53,120 nucleotides of DNA, taken from the NCBI GenBank assembly GCA_017535785.1, contig JAFXTN010000001.1:1-53120 (forward strand), written 5' to 3'. A program made the position numbers and the translations under genes. This document shows positions 40,264 through 48,982 of the stretch, piece after piece (position 1 is the stretch's first letter; each line of letters starts with the position of its first letter). This DNA is from Butyrivibrio sp. (GTDB lineage: Bacteria; Bacillota; Clostridia; Lachnospirales; Lachnospiraceae). The notes beneath the pieces are model-generated. The model had not been told where the DNA came from and did not search any database. It was given only the letters and a program-made list of their open reading frames with translations.

Positions 40264-41874
40264 TCATCTGGCATTCATTGCCGCATTCCAATCCGGAATT
40301 CCCATGATGGCTGCCGAGCGCTGAACATATGCGCCCGCGTTGGCTCCGTTCATCTGCTGATAGAACTCGAACGCAAGCTTTCTCGTGCCGTCCTGACCTG
40401 TAAGTCCAACCGACAATCCCTGCGCAACCTCAACGGGATAATCCGTCTGTCTATTAAAGACTATCATATTTATGTAACGATTGGTAGCCGCTCTTTGATA
40501 AGCGTAAACAATCGCTGCAGCCTGAGCCTCGTCGCCCTGCGTTGATGAGTATCCAACCTCTGTCAAAAGAATCGGTCTTACCGCGCCCTTAGTGTTTCTC
40601 ATTCCGGGCTGGCACATGAAGTCGGTAAGCTGCTCGATGTTTTCCATAGAAAGATAAGGAGTATCGATCGTATGCTGGATCATAGCCGCAGTCTTTTCAC
40701 TCTTTGGTGTCCAGAAGCTTGTCCAGTTCATAGGATAATTGTAAGGATGCTCAGCGAGCGCCCAGTCAAAGTTACCCTGAGAGCAAATGATACCGTTCAT
40801 AACCTCAAGCATGCTTCTTGCCGAGAAATATGAAGGATTGTTGATCGCTGTCCAGTTCTGGTCAAAACTTGCGCAAACATAAGCATTGGCGTTCTTACTG
40901 CGGATCGCAGTGTAGCAAACTCTAAGCGCATCAGCGTAAAGCTGCGCGTACTGCGCCTCATCGGAAACATTGGTGTGATTCCAGATATTCTTGGCGTTGA
41001 CCTCGTTACCGACAACCCAGTTGTCGACCTGTCCGAAACCGTTCTGACCGTTATATCTGTAAGCAAGATAAGTCACAACAGCCTCGAGGTTCTCAAGCCC
41101 CGCATCCTCAGAAGTGTTCATCATGTAGTAATGTCCGCTTCCGCCTCTTGAGAAAGGTGAGATCATGAATTCCTCGCCGGGCACTGCCGGGTTCAAAAGA
41201 ACTATCGTAACACCCATACCCTGCTGGGTACTTGTTCTTATCGCATGATCGTACTGACTAAGATATGCGGAATCATAGTTGTATGTCTTTCCGTTATACT
41301 CGAAAACAACGCCCCCGTTTCCACCGATAACGTCCTCAAGATTGATGTTGTATGCAGCCTGCTGAACTCCAAGCTGTGAAGCCTCTGTGTTGCCGTTACC
41401 GATCTTGGCACCGTCAAGGATAAGGCCCTTTTTACCGTTATTCTTTCTTGCAGGTGATCCTACCGCAAGAACCTCGGGATTGCTGATATAGCGCACGCCG
41501 GACACAGGTACAAATGCACCGCCCTGAAGAACGGCCACCTGGAACTTGTCGTATAAATGGCATGAAGTTGTCTTGTTCTCAAGGTTAAAAGAGAACTGCA
41601 CCTGTGTTCCCATTGGAACAGATGCCACTGGTGATCCTGCAGGACCCGGCTGATAAACTTTCTCAGCAAAAAGATAGAACTTACCGTCGTCACTGTCAGG
41701 AAGTTCCGGAGCTGATGCGGTTACTATAACTTTTTCACCCGCAATCTGTGCTGAACCTACATTTACCTGTCCTAAGCCTGCCGCCTTTGCATCGATCGCA
41801 AAAGGAGAAAAGCCACCAATAAGCAATGCACTTAACGCAATGCCACAAAGTGTTGAAAAGATTTTCTTTGTCAT
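40264..41874 (-). CDS. Secreted DUF5722 glycoside-hydrolase-like protein
   Basis: 536 aa with an N-terminal signal peptide (MTKKIFSTLCGIALSALLIG, cleavage after AKA). An Ig-like part (~35-140) precedes a TIM-barrel-like region typical of DUF5722 (KKGLILDGAKIGNGNTEASQ; LGVQQAAYNINL). Two glutamates sit where clan GH-A enzymes have the acid/base and nucleophile: WVVGNEVN and LLTEVGYSS. It would act outside the cell on a carbohydrate, type unknown. Start has GAGGGG upstream. It lies upstream of the glycosyltransferase gene on the same strand. Confidence 0.8.
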   Translation of the reverse strand: MTKKIFSTLCGIALSALLIGGFSPFAIDAKAAGLGQVNVGSAQIAGEKVIVTASAPELPDSDDGKFYLFAEKVYQPGPAGSPVASVPMGTQVQFSFNLENKTTSCHLYDKFQVAVLQGGAFVPVSGVRYISNPEVLAVGSPARKNNGKKGLILDGAKIGNGNTEASQLGVQQAAYNINLEDVIGGNGGVVFEYNGKTYNYDSAYLSQYDHAIRTSTQQGMGVTIVLLNPAVPGEEFMISPFSRGGSGHYYMMNTSEDAGLENLEAVVTYLAYRYNGQNGFGQVDNWVVGNEVNAKNIWNHTNVSDEAQYAQLYADALRVCYTAIRSKNANAYVCASFDQNWTAINNPSYFSARSMLEVMNGIICSQGNFDWALAEHPYNYPMNWTSFWTPKSEKTAAMIQHTIDTPYLSMENIEQLTDFMCQPGMRNTKGAVRPILLTEVGYSSTQGDEAQAAAIVYAYQRAATNRYINMIVFNRQTDYPVEVAQGLSVGLTGQDGTRKLAFEFYQQMNGANAGAYVQRSAAIMGIPDWNAAMNAR

Positions 41875-41919
41875 AAAAGACCCCTCTAAAATTTTATATT
41901 TATCGCATTTCGCGACATG

Positions 41920-41960
41920 AGCAAAAATATATAGGTGTCAAAATTTTGTTTTGGCACCTA
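41920..41960 (-). terminator. Probable terminator of truA
   Basis: TAGGTG-t-CAAAA pairs with TTTTG-g-CACCTA (41932-41960); on the minus strand followed by TATATATTTTTG. Confidence 0.55.
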
Positions 41961-42028
41961 CACCATTTTAAATTTGAAGCCTAAATAAATCAACAAATAT
42001 GTACAAGAATTAATATAATGTTTACATT

Positions 42029-42781
42029 TCAATAATCCACCTTCATAAGGCAAAGCCCCATCGGAGGCGCTGTCGGGCCGGCTTCCTGTCTGTTGCATGC
42101 CTCCAGGATCTCTTTTGTCCTATACGGAGTGATATTGCCGTAGCCGACTTCCAAAAGAGTTCCCGTCAGAATGCGGACCATGTTCTGCAAAAAGCCGTTT
42201 CCATGAAAATAGAACCTGATATAATTGCCGCTTTCCTCTATCTTGATGTTGTCAACGCACCTGACCGTCGACTTCTTCATCTTGTTATTGCCGCAAAAGC
42301 TCTTGAAATCATGCGTTCCGATAAGATGCTCAGCCGCCTCTCTCATCTTGTCCGCATCAGGCTTTTGCTCAAGTATCGTCACATATTTCCTGTCAAAAAC
42401 AGGCTTCTGCGCGCCGTACCAACAGGTATACCTGTACGTCTTACCGAGCGCATTATACCTCGCGTGAAATCTGTCGGAGCAGACTCTCACCTCATTGACG
42501 CTGATATCATCGGGAAGATACTGATTCATGTAGCTCTGAATCTCATCCTCGGTCATATCCGTATCAAGCACCGCGTTCGCCGTCATCGCACGCGCATGAA
42601 CGCCCGCGTCAGTCCTTCCCGCACCAATGATGTTAAAAGTCTCATCGTCCGGAATGTTCGTCATCTTCCTAAGGACTGATTCTAACTTCCCCTGTATCGT
42701 CATGTCTTTTCCCGGCTGTCTCTCCCAACCGAAAAACCTTGTCCCGTCGTAACTTATGATAAACTTGTAGTTTCTTTTCAT
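42029..42781 (-). CDS. truA: tRNA pseudouridine(38-40) synthase
   Basis: 250 aa from MKRNYKFIISYDGTRFFGWE; the ATG at 42781 follows AAAGGAAAGACAGAAT. The catalytic Asp58 is in GAGRTDAGVHA. Further TruA motifs are FHARYNALGKTYRYTCWYG, FCGNN and GNGFLQNMVRILTGTLLEVG. It converts uridines 38-40 of the anticodon arm of tRNAs to pseudouridine. Divergent from queT, another tRNA-modification-related gene. The open frame upstream of the true start overlaps the queT promoter region and is not used. Confidence 0.96.
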   Translation of the reverse strand: MKRNYKFIISYDGTRFFGWERQPGKDMTIQGKLESVLRKMTNIPDDETFNIIGAGRTDAGVHARAMTANAVLDTDMTEDEIQSYMNQYLPDDISVNEVRVCSDRFHARYNALGKTYRYTCWYGAQKPVFDRKYVTILEQKPDADKMREAAEHLIGTHDFKSFCGNNKMKKSTVRCVDNIKIEESGNYIRFYFHGNGFLQNMVRILTGTLLEVGYGNITPYRTKEILEACNRQEAGPTAPPMGLCLMKVDY

Positions 42782-42863
42782 ATTCTGTCTTTCCTTTATA
42801 GTTGCGCCGTTTCGTGTGAACATACATGAATTCCCGCGTAAGAACCACACACATAAAAATAGT

Positions 42864-42893
42864 TTACCATGGTTTCCGTCCTTGATGTATAAT
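42864..42893 (+). promoter_or_regulatory. Promoter of queT
   Basis: TTACCA (42864-42869), 18-base spacer, TATAAT (42888-42893). It puts the start site at about 42900, directly before the riboswitch. Confidence 0.6.
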
Positions 42894-42903
42894 AACTTGT
42901 AAT

Positions 42904-42946
42904 TGTCAGTTCGAAACCTTCCTGACATTAAACAAAACTAAAGGAG
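42904..42946 (+). promoter_or_regulatory. preQ1-I riboswitch
   Basis: P1 arms TGTCAG (42904-42909) and CTGACA (42922-42927) enclose a 12-base loop TTCGAAACCTTC. The tail TTAAACAAAACTAAAGGAG (42928-42946) is the A-rich segment of class I preQ1 riboswitches. AAGG in that tail, part of the ribosome binding site, can pair with CCTT of the loop to form the H-type pseudoknot. Bound preQ1 would hide the ribosome binding site and switch off translation of the queuosine-precursor transporter gene that follows. Confidence 0.88.
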
Positions 42947-42952
42947 ACAAAC

Positions 42953-43492
42953 ATGAATAACAAAAGCGTACTATTTATCACTCAGGCTGCAGTGATCGCA
43001 GCTATCTATGTCGTTTTGACACACATCGCAAACACACTGGGACTGGCAAATCAAGCTATCCAGGTGCGTTTCTCTGAGGCACTTACGATCCTGCCTTACT
43101 TCACACCCGCGGCAATCCCGGGACTTTTCGTCGGATGCATTATCGGAAACATAACAACAGGCTGCATGCCCCTCGACACAGTATTCGGATCTATCGCAAC
43201 ACTTCTTGGAGCACTCGGCACGTACTACATCGCCCACGGCCGTAAGAACCCCGGCACTCCCGGCTTCTACGCCACAAGCAAGATCAAGGCTTGGCTCAGC
43301 CCCGTTCCGCCCATCGTTGCCAACACACTGATCGTTCCTTTCGTCATCAAATTCGTCTACGGCAGCGAAACGATCATCCCGCTCATCATGCTCACAGTCT
43401 TTATCGGCGAGCTCATCTCCTGCGGAGCCCTCGGCATGCTTCTTTTATTTGCATTAGACAAAAGAAAAAGCGCCATATTCGGAGGGATGTGA
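42953..43492 (+). CDS. queT: QueT family queuosine precursor transporter
   Basis: 179 aa with about five to six helices. Family motifs: AIYVVLTHIANTLGLANQAIQVRFSEALTILPYF at the N-terminus, then GCIIGNITTGCMPLDTVFGSIATLLGALGTY. QueT is the S component of an ECF transporter for preQ0/preQ1. AAGGAG seven bases before the ATG is part of the preQ1-I riboswitch. The C-terminal LDKRKSAIFGG is cytosolic. No terminator is seen in the 28 bases before the convergent ATPase gene end. Confidence 0.92.
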   Translation: MNNKSVLFITQAAVIAAIYVVLTHIANTLGLANQAIQVRFSEALTILPYFTPAAIPGLFVGCIIGNITTGCMPLDTVFGSIATLLGALGTYYIAHGRKNPGTPGFYATSKIKAWLSPVPPIVANTLIVPFVIKFVYGSETIIPLIMLTVFIGELISCGALGMLLLFALDKRKSAIFGGM

Positions 43493-43520
43493 CCCGCGGC
43501 CGCGACAAAGGACGCCTCTC

Positions 43521-44828
43521 TTATATAAATGCAGCCATGTATAAAGGCAAAGTTATGGTTCCGTCGTCAGCAACTCCTATGTTTCCGTCAATGAATTTGT
43601 ATCCGTAAGTTATATTTTTTTCCTTTTTTATAATGGATTTAAGAGAATTGGCTCGAGCATTCCCGCTCTTTACTTCAATCGGAACAACAGCTCCGTCTAC
43701 TTGAATAATAAAATCCAACTCTTTTTTGGTGGATTCATTTTTGTAAAAGTACAGCGCATACCCCTTCTTATGAAGCGCATCCGCGATTGCGCATTCATAC
43801 AATCCACCTTTCGTGTTTCCGCTAAACGTATTTTCAACTATATGCTGCTTGAGAGAATAATCTTTCATCGAAATAAGCAACGACAGATCTGTGGTATATG
43901 CTCTAAAAAAATCATCTCTTGCGTAATCTTCAAGATCATATCTCACGTCAGAAACAAGTTTACAAATGTGGATCATATCTGCTCTAAGAAGCCACTCTAT
44001 GCTCGAGTAATATTTCTGTGCCCTGGCTCCGTTCTCGATCTCTTTGTATTGGAATTTGTGATTCTCTTTATCCAGTAATTGTTTAGACAAAGTGAGATAA
44101 CATTTCTCCGCTTTCACTTTCTCTTCAGCATTAGCATAGTGCGCAATATCATATTGATATCCCTGCAAAAGATTCCTCTGCACAGTATCCACTTCTCTAA
44201 AATCTTTTGTATCTATATATTTCTGTACAGCTTCCGGCATTCCTCCGATAGCAATGTATTTCCTAAAATATGCCATCATCTGCTTGTTGATTGCGTCTGG
44301 GACTATCTCCTTCTTGGTGAGATAACCACGAATTGAATCAATCATATCCTCGGTAATCCCCATTGCCCAAAGAAACTCCTCAAAATCCAATCCGTACATT
44401 GTAAGATAATCAACATACCCGACGGGATATGAAGATGCCCTCTTATAATCAATCCCCAGAAGCGATCCCGAAGAAATCACATCATATGTATTATCATTGG
44501 CCCAGAATTTCAACGATGTAATAGCTTCTTCACATTCCTGGATCTCATCCAAAAATAACAGTGTCTTTCCGGGAGAGATCTTCTTTTCGGGATAGCGAAA
44601 ACGAAGCGCCATGATCATGTTTTCAACTGTTAAGTCTCCCGAGAACACCTCTGCAGCTGATGGAGTTTCTTTAAAATTTATCTCCACAAAATCTTCATAG
44701 TTTTCTTCCGCAAACCTTTCTATGGCGTATGTTTTCCCGGTCTGCCTCGCTCCCATGACTACCAGACATTTCTTATTCTTACTCATAACCCAGCTTTTCA
44801 GTTGTTCAGTGATTTTTCTCTTTAACAT
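43521..44828 (-). CDS. AAA ATPase with DUF4143 domain
   Basis: 435 aa from MLKRKITEQL (ATG at 44828 after GAGGTGAGC). Walker A GARQTGKT (26-33), Walker B TLLFLDEIQECEEA. The C-terminal part carries LDFIIQVDGAVVPIEVKSGN, the PD-(D/E)xK-like core of DUF4143. This is a large family of mobile-behaving ATPases, common in Bacteroidetes and Clostridia in many copies per genome, with unproven function. The start lies downstream of a threefold 33-bp repeat array (44860-44950). Confidence 0.85.
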   Translation of the reverse strand: MLKRKITEQLKSWVMSKNKKCLVVMGARQTGKTYAIERFAEENYEDFVEINFKETPSAAEVFSGDLTVENMIMALRFRYPEKKISPGKTLLFLDEIQECEEAITSLKFWANDNTYDVISSGSLLGIDYKRASSYPVGYVDYLTMYGLDFEEFLWAMGITEDMIDSIRGYLTKKEIVPDAINKQMMAYFRKYIAIGGMPEAVQKYIDTKDFREVDTVQRNLLQGYQYDIAHYANAEEKVKAEKCYLTLSKQLLDKENHKFQYKEIENGARAQKYYSSIEWLLRADMIHICKLVSDVRYDLEDYARDDFFRAYTTDLSLLISMKDYSLKQHIVENTFSGNTKGGLYECAIADALHKKGYALYFYKNESTKKELDFIIQVDGAVVPIEVKSGNARANSLKSIIKKEKNITYGYKFIDGNIGVADDGTITLPLYMAAFI

Positions 44829-44859
44829 GCTCACCTCTTTCAGCGGTTTTGTCGCCGCT

Positions 44860-44950
44860 AAATGTATCTCGTCAACATTTTGGAGTAGCAAAATGTATTG
44901 TCTATCAACATTTTGGAATGGAAAAATGTATTATTCATCAACATTTTGGA
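44860..44950. repeat. Threefold 33-bp operator-like repeat
   Basis: TCAACATTTTGGA occurs at 44872, 44905 and 44938, exactly 33 bases apart. Each is preceded by AAATGTA at 44860, 44891 and 44924. In each unit AAATGT and ACATTT are inverted, so three hairpins can form in the leader mRNA of the ATPase gene. An extended -10 box (TGGTATAAT on the minus strand, TATAAT at 44958-44953) sits just upstream. Confidence 0.8.
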
Positions 44951-44977
44951 ATATTATACCATAAAATGAGCGTTAAA

Positions 44978-46009
44978 TCACCCCAACACTTCCTTATGGT
45001 CCTTAAGATAATCCGACAGCTTCAGCCATTCGATCTTGACGCGCCTTGCTTCCCACTCCGCATTTAGTACCTTCCATTCATTCTCAGAAATCTGATTCTC
45101 CGGGATTGCAGCCGCTTCGTCCAAATCCTCTATCGGCCCAACTATGTGCACCGAACCGGGCTCGCCCCACATCCCCAAGAACTCATCGTCTGTAAAGCCG
45201 TTACTTCCCCAATCCATATCCTCCTTCGGCAAAGCTGAGCTATTAAAGTGCAAACGCGACGTTCCCCAATTTGCTGCTCCACCGCTTCCGGTTTCATAAA
45301 TATATCCATCATTGCCAAGCCAGTACAGATCCCTGCTGCCTCCTTCGCAGAACTTCACCACCTTGCCGTCTACCAGCGCAAAAGCTCTTTCAAAACAATC
45401 CACACCCCAATCATCATACTCAGGCTTCAAAACCCCAAAAATAATCTCATAAGTCCCATCACTGTCCAGATCAACATATGTATAACCAACATTATTGAGA
45501 TCGAATCCATAATCCATCTCATAGTATGATCCTGTATTCATAACACTGTTTTCCTCAGTGCCCTTGTACAAAAGATCTCCCACAACCGCCGACTGCGTAT
45601 CATCATAACTTTGATTCTTGAACTCCGCAACTTCCTTGTAGGACTTAACCACACTCACAAAAGCATACGCATAAAGCTCATCATACTTCGCAATAAGTTC
45701 CGGGTCCGTCAGACTGTAAGTGTAAACGCCGCCCTTCTCCTTCAAGAAGCTGCGATCATATCCTGCCTCTCCCTTCGCCCCTTCGGCAAAAGAGCTCTCG
45801 GCCCCGGCACTTTTCTCAGAGGAGCTCTCAACCTCGGCAGCCGCTTCCCCCGAAACACTCTCCGTCACAGCCTCCTGCTCCACGGAATCCTCGCTTGGCG
45901 CAATATCCTCAATCTCAATGCCCTCTCCAAGGGAAGTATCTCCGCATCCTGTCGCAAATACCGCGGCACCTAATAATATTCCAAATCCACTGATAAGTTT
46001 ATTCTTCAT
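44978..46009 (-). CDS. Lipoprotein with Ser/Glu-rich linker
   Basis: 343 aa. Signal peptide MKNKLISGFGILLGAAVFATGC with lipobox FATGC; the mature protein should be lipid-anchored outside the membrane. Then a Ser/Glu/Ala-rich linker to ~85, and a beta-rich domain with YTYVDLDSDGTYEIIFGVLKP, an EF-hand-like or FG-GAP-like Asp loop, and LVDGKVVKFCEGGSRDLYWLGNDGYIYE. No family assigned. Its signal peptide is nearly the same as that of the next gene product, suggesting related origin of the 5' ends. Confidence 0.72.
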   Translation of the reverse strand: MKNKLISGFGILLGAAVFATGCGDTSLGEGIEIEDIAPSEDSVEQEAVTESVSGEAAAEVESSSEKSAGAESSFAEGAKGEAGYDRSFLKEKGGVYTYSLTDPELIAKYDELYAYAFVSVVKSYKEVAEFKNQSYDDTQSAVVGDLLYKGTEENSVMNTGSYYEMDYGFDLNNVGYTYVDLDSDGTYEIIFGVLKPEYDDWGVDCFERAFALVDGKVVKFCEGGSRDLYWLGNDGYIYETGSGGAANWGTSRLHFNSSALPKEDMDWGSNGFTDDEFLGMWGEPGSVHIVGPIEDLDEAAAIPENQISENEWKVLNAEWEARRVKIEWLKLSDYLKDHKEVLG

Positions 46010-46028
46010 AAATTTCTTTCCTCCTATA

Positions 46029-46769
46029 TCACTTAGCCTTATCCGGCACGTACTCCTGCTTGATCAGATCGGGATATTCGCTATAGGGAAACGTGATCTC
46101 AACGCCTTCATCCGGCATAGCCATATAAGAAAAAGAAGCTTCATCAAAAAATATCTTCAAACCGATTTCTGTAATTGAATAATTTAATGCAGAATCAGTC
46201 TCGAGATCAGATAAAAAACTGTCCTCCCGATCCTCCACATATTCCTCGTAAAGATTGGGATATTTCTCTTTTATCTTCTCAATGATCTCAGCCTTCAACT
46301 TTGAAGTATCATTCAGCACCTGAGCAATCTGCAGCTCTTCTCCCGTTGAAGGATCAACATTTATCACATTGACATAGGACATGGGATGCGCGCCTGCCTC
46401 CCAATAACTATCTACCACAATTGAAACCATCTTGTCGTCTGCTCTGACGATCTCCACTTTATCCGAATTCGTAAATTTCATATCGTCAAAATCCTTGGCA
46501 TGCTCAGCATCGTTAGCAGTTGTTTCTGTGACGTCCTGTTTCATTTTGGCATTATAGCCCTTTATATACTCGTCAAGTTTTGGGTACTTCCCTTTATACT
46601 CATCGCTAAGAATGATCTCAGGATAAGTGCCCTCGGCATATACCTTGCCATCTTCTTCGTTTGTGATCTTATGATGTTCGACAGTTATCTCCTTCCCGCA
46701 CCCCGCCGCAAGAACAATGGCTCCAAGTATTACTCCAAATCCTCTGATATATCTATTATTCACGATCAA
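46029..46769 (-). CDS. DUF3298/RsiV-like lipoprotein
   Basis: 246 aa. Signal peptide ends AAGC (lipobox) after GFGVILGAIVLA. The mature part resembles the DUF4163/DUF3298 fold of RsiV and PdaC: YPEIILSDEYKGKYPKLDEY, then YWEAGAHPMSYVNVINVDPSTGEELQIAQVL. In RsiV this region binds lysozyme. Here there is no cytosolic anti-sigma segment, so it is probably a surface binding protein. The start overlaps the end of the ADP-ribosylglycohydrolase gene by 14 bases. Confidence 0.75.
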   Translation of the reverse strand: MIVNNRYIRGFGVILGAIVLAAGCGKEITVEHHKITNEEDGKVYAEGTYPEIILSDEYKGKYPKLDEYIKGYNAKMKQDVTETTANDAEHAKDFDDMKFTNSDKVEIVRADDKMVSIVVDSYWEAGAHPMSYVNVINVDPSTGEELQIAQVLNDTSKLKAEIIEKIKEKYPNLYEEYVEDREDSFLSDLETDSALNYSITEIGLKIFFDEASFSYMAMPDEGVEITFPYSEYPDLIKQEYVPDKAK

Positions 46770-47745
46770 ATTCTCCTATTCCAAACTCTCCGCACAAATC
46801 CTCTATCCACTCCCTCGAAGCGATAGCCTCGCGCCACTGCCCCGGTATACCGTCATATCCGTACCACAGCCCCGCAAGCCCGCCGGCCACCGCAGCCACA
46901 GTATCCGTGTCATCTCCAAGATTTACCGCCTTAAGGACACACTCCGCATAAGACCCCGAATTGAGCAGGCACCACACCGCCGCCTCAAGCGTATCCACAA
47001 CATAGCCGCTGCTACCTATCTCCTCATCGGAAAGCCCCTTGAACCTCTCAATGTCCCGAAGCCTTCCATACTTCATAAGCTCACCGGAAGTCTCCGCAAG
47101 GCCCTTCCCTTCATAATAGGCAAAAGAGCTGTCGACTGCCCTTAACAAAACCTCTATTAGCGATCTCTTTTGCCCTGCTATCAGCTCATAGCATATAGCC
47201 GTATATATCACGCATGCCATGCGGCTTCTCAAATGCCCGTGGGTCAGCCTTGAAACATTCTCGATGATCCCTGCCGCCTCATCAATAGCTGTCTCCCACA
47301 TACACTTATTAAGGATCACAAACAAAGACGCCGGCATTATCCTCATAAGAGAGCCGTTGCCATTATCTCTCTCCCCGACTCCGCCGCACTTTAACGGATC
47401 GGACCCTTGCTGAAAACGGGCAATAGCATTGGCGCACGTGATCCCTATGTCAAAAACGCTTCCATACGGAGTGTACTCTCCATGCACCCTCCACTTACCA
47501 AAGCGCTCCATCATGTCCACATAGTCGATCCCCTTGCAACGGATGATACTGTCCATAGTTGCAAGCATCATGCTGCTGTCATCAGACCAAGTCCCCTTCG
47601 GCTGACTGTGAGTCCCATATCCTCTCATATCCGTAACGGGATCAGCCCTTCGCTCTGCCCTGCTCGAAAACTCCACCGGCACGCCAAGCGCATCTCCCAC
47701 AACAACTCCGAATATCCCGGATCTTATGATATCAATTTTATCCAT
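46756..47745 (-). CDS. ADP-ribosylglycohydrolase family protein
   Basis: 329 aa from MDKIDIIRSGIFGVVVGDAL (ATG at 47745, AAAGGG upstream). DraG/ARH motifs are in order: GDALGVPVEF, GTWSDDSSMMLATMDSII (first metal site), and GDDTDTVAAVAGGLAGLWYG (second metal site). Both metal sites are intact. It should remove ADP-ribose from a modified protein or cleave related glycosidic bonds in the cytoplasm. It overlaps the lipoprotein gene after it by 14 bases. Confidence 0.9.
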   Translation of the reverse strand: MDKIDIIRSGIFGVVVGDALGVPVEFSSRAERRADPVTDMRGYGTHSQPKGTWSDDSSMMLATMDSIIRCKGIDYVDMMERFGKWRVHGEYTPYGSVFDIGITCANAIARFQQGSDPLKCGGVGERDNGNGSLMRIMPASLFVILNKCMWETAIDEAAGIIENVSRLTHGHLRSRMACVIYTAICYELIAGQKRSLIEVLLRAVDSSFAYYEGKGLAETSGELMKYGRLRDIERFKGLSDEEIGSSGYVVDTLEAAVWCLLNSGSYAECVLKAVNLGDDTDTVAAVAGGLAGLWYGYDGIPGQWREAIASREWIEDLCGEFGIGEFDRE

Positions 47746-47911
47746 TCTCTGTATCCCTTTCCTCCGCGTCATCACTGCATTTATTGTATCATAAACCCCG
47801 GTACGAAATTTTGTCAGACCTTAGAAATTTGGACAAAAGAGCTATCTCAAAGACTCTTTCATAGAAAGGAGCTTCTTTGTAGCTTTGTATGCTTTTTTGT
47901 GTAGCCTTCAA

Positions 47912-48982
47912 CTATATTGCCCATCTTATCAACCCCTTTTCAAAACCAAGCATTCTATTATACTTCTCGTACAAGTTACTATACTTGCTATAAACTGCTT
48001 CCGGACAACGTTCTTCTTCAAAATCCAGCAAACCTGCTTTAATATGTATCCAGAATTCATTAAGTGTTTCTTCGATACTTATTTTTAAATGTTCAGCCAA
48101 CGTCTCAATGCTCATTTTCACTGTTGATTCATGTTTCTTCCAATCATCATACTCAAATAAAAAAAGATCATCCATAAATCCCATTTCCATTTGGGAAACA
48201 CTGACATGGAAGTATGGAATAATATCGTTAATCGCACACTTAAATTCCAAGAATAGTCCCAATTCATCAAAAAACCTCAGAGGAAAATAAACCCCTCCAC
48301 CTAATATTATGGGGTTATCAAAATCATATAATTCCAACTGTTCTTTATCTTCTTTATTAACTTCCGCATAATACCTCATCAAAGAATCATAATTTCCCCC
48401 TAGAAACTCAATAAATCGAAAATGTTGAATTATTCTTGTCTCCCTTTCTATGGGATCCTTTATAGAACATAACCATTCCCACATTTCTATTGGCATAACG
48501 TACATAAAAGCTTTCTTCAAACAAAGAAATAGTATTTCGAACCTATTGAAATCGATTCTTATCCCCTCCTTCTCTACTTTAAAATCACCTACGCTCTGAC
48601 AACTACAAACCAGCTTATATATTTCTCCATTAGGTAATAAACTCTTCAAATCTATATTTTTGTTGTTTGCTTCTTCCGGAGTACAATTAAAAGAATATAT
48701 AAATTTCCTTTTAAATAGCGGAATCCAGAATACCGACTCCCTTTCGCTAATAGATTTGCATCCATTTGCACGCCAATACTCATATGCGCATATTAGACGC
48801 ATTTTTTTTATATAGAGCGTTAAAGTCATATGGAATTTTTCAAGAAAAAATTTATCTAAGGTTTCTCTTGAACCTTCATACTTATATGTGAGTGCTTCCA
48901 CTATTTCAATATCATTTTTTCGCCTCTTTGCCAGATAGCAAATATCATCAAGAAACTCTTCGGCTTTAATGTTTTTATTCAT
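47912..48982 (-). CDS. Large protein with AraC-like N-terminal segment
   Basis: 356 aa from MNKNIKAEEF (AAAAGGAGGTGG upstream). Near residues 41-66, DKFFLEKFHMTLTLYIKKMRLICAYEYWRA resembles the second helix-turn-helix of AraC/XylS proteins (F-x-x-x-Y-I-x-x-x-R-x-x-x-A). The remaining ~290 residues are helical, aromatic-rich and match nothing I recognise. It may be a degenerate regulator. It is AT-rich, as are all genes to its right, and is read from a promoter within repeat copy A. Confidence 0.6.
   Translation of the reverse strand: MNKNIKAEEFLDDICYLAKRRKNDIEIVEALTYKYEGSRETLDKFFLEKFHMTLTLYIKKMRLICAYEYWRANGCKSISERESVFWIPLFKRKFIYSFNCTPEEANNKNIDLKSLLPNGEIYKLVCSCQSVGDFKVEKEGIRIDFNRFEILFLCLKKAFMYVMPIEMWEWLCSIKDPIERETRIIQHFRFIEFLGGNYDSLMRYYAEVNKEDKEQLELYDFDNPIILGGGVYFPLRFFDELGLFLEFKCAINDIIPYFHVSVSQMEMGFMDDLFLFEYDDWKKHESTVKMSIETLAEHLKISIEETLNEFWIHIKAGLLDFEEERCPEAVYSKYSNLYEKYNRMLGFEKGLIRWAI

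Noticed and set aside
43495-43505. CGCGGCCGCG palindrome after queT
   Set aside because: A 10-base GC palindrome without T-run or promoter context; no terminator or operator role can be supported.
44860-44950. Possible short CRISPR array
   Set aside because: Only three diverged units with a strict 33-bp period, no uniform repeat-spacer pattern and no cas genes; better read as an operator or leader array.
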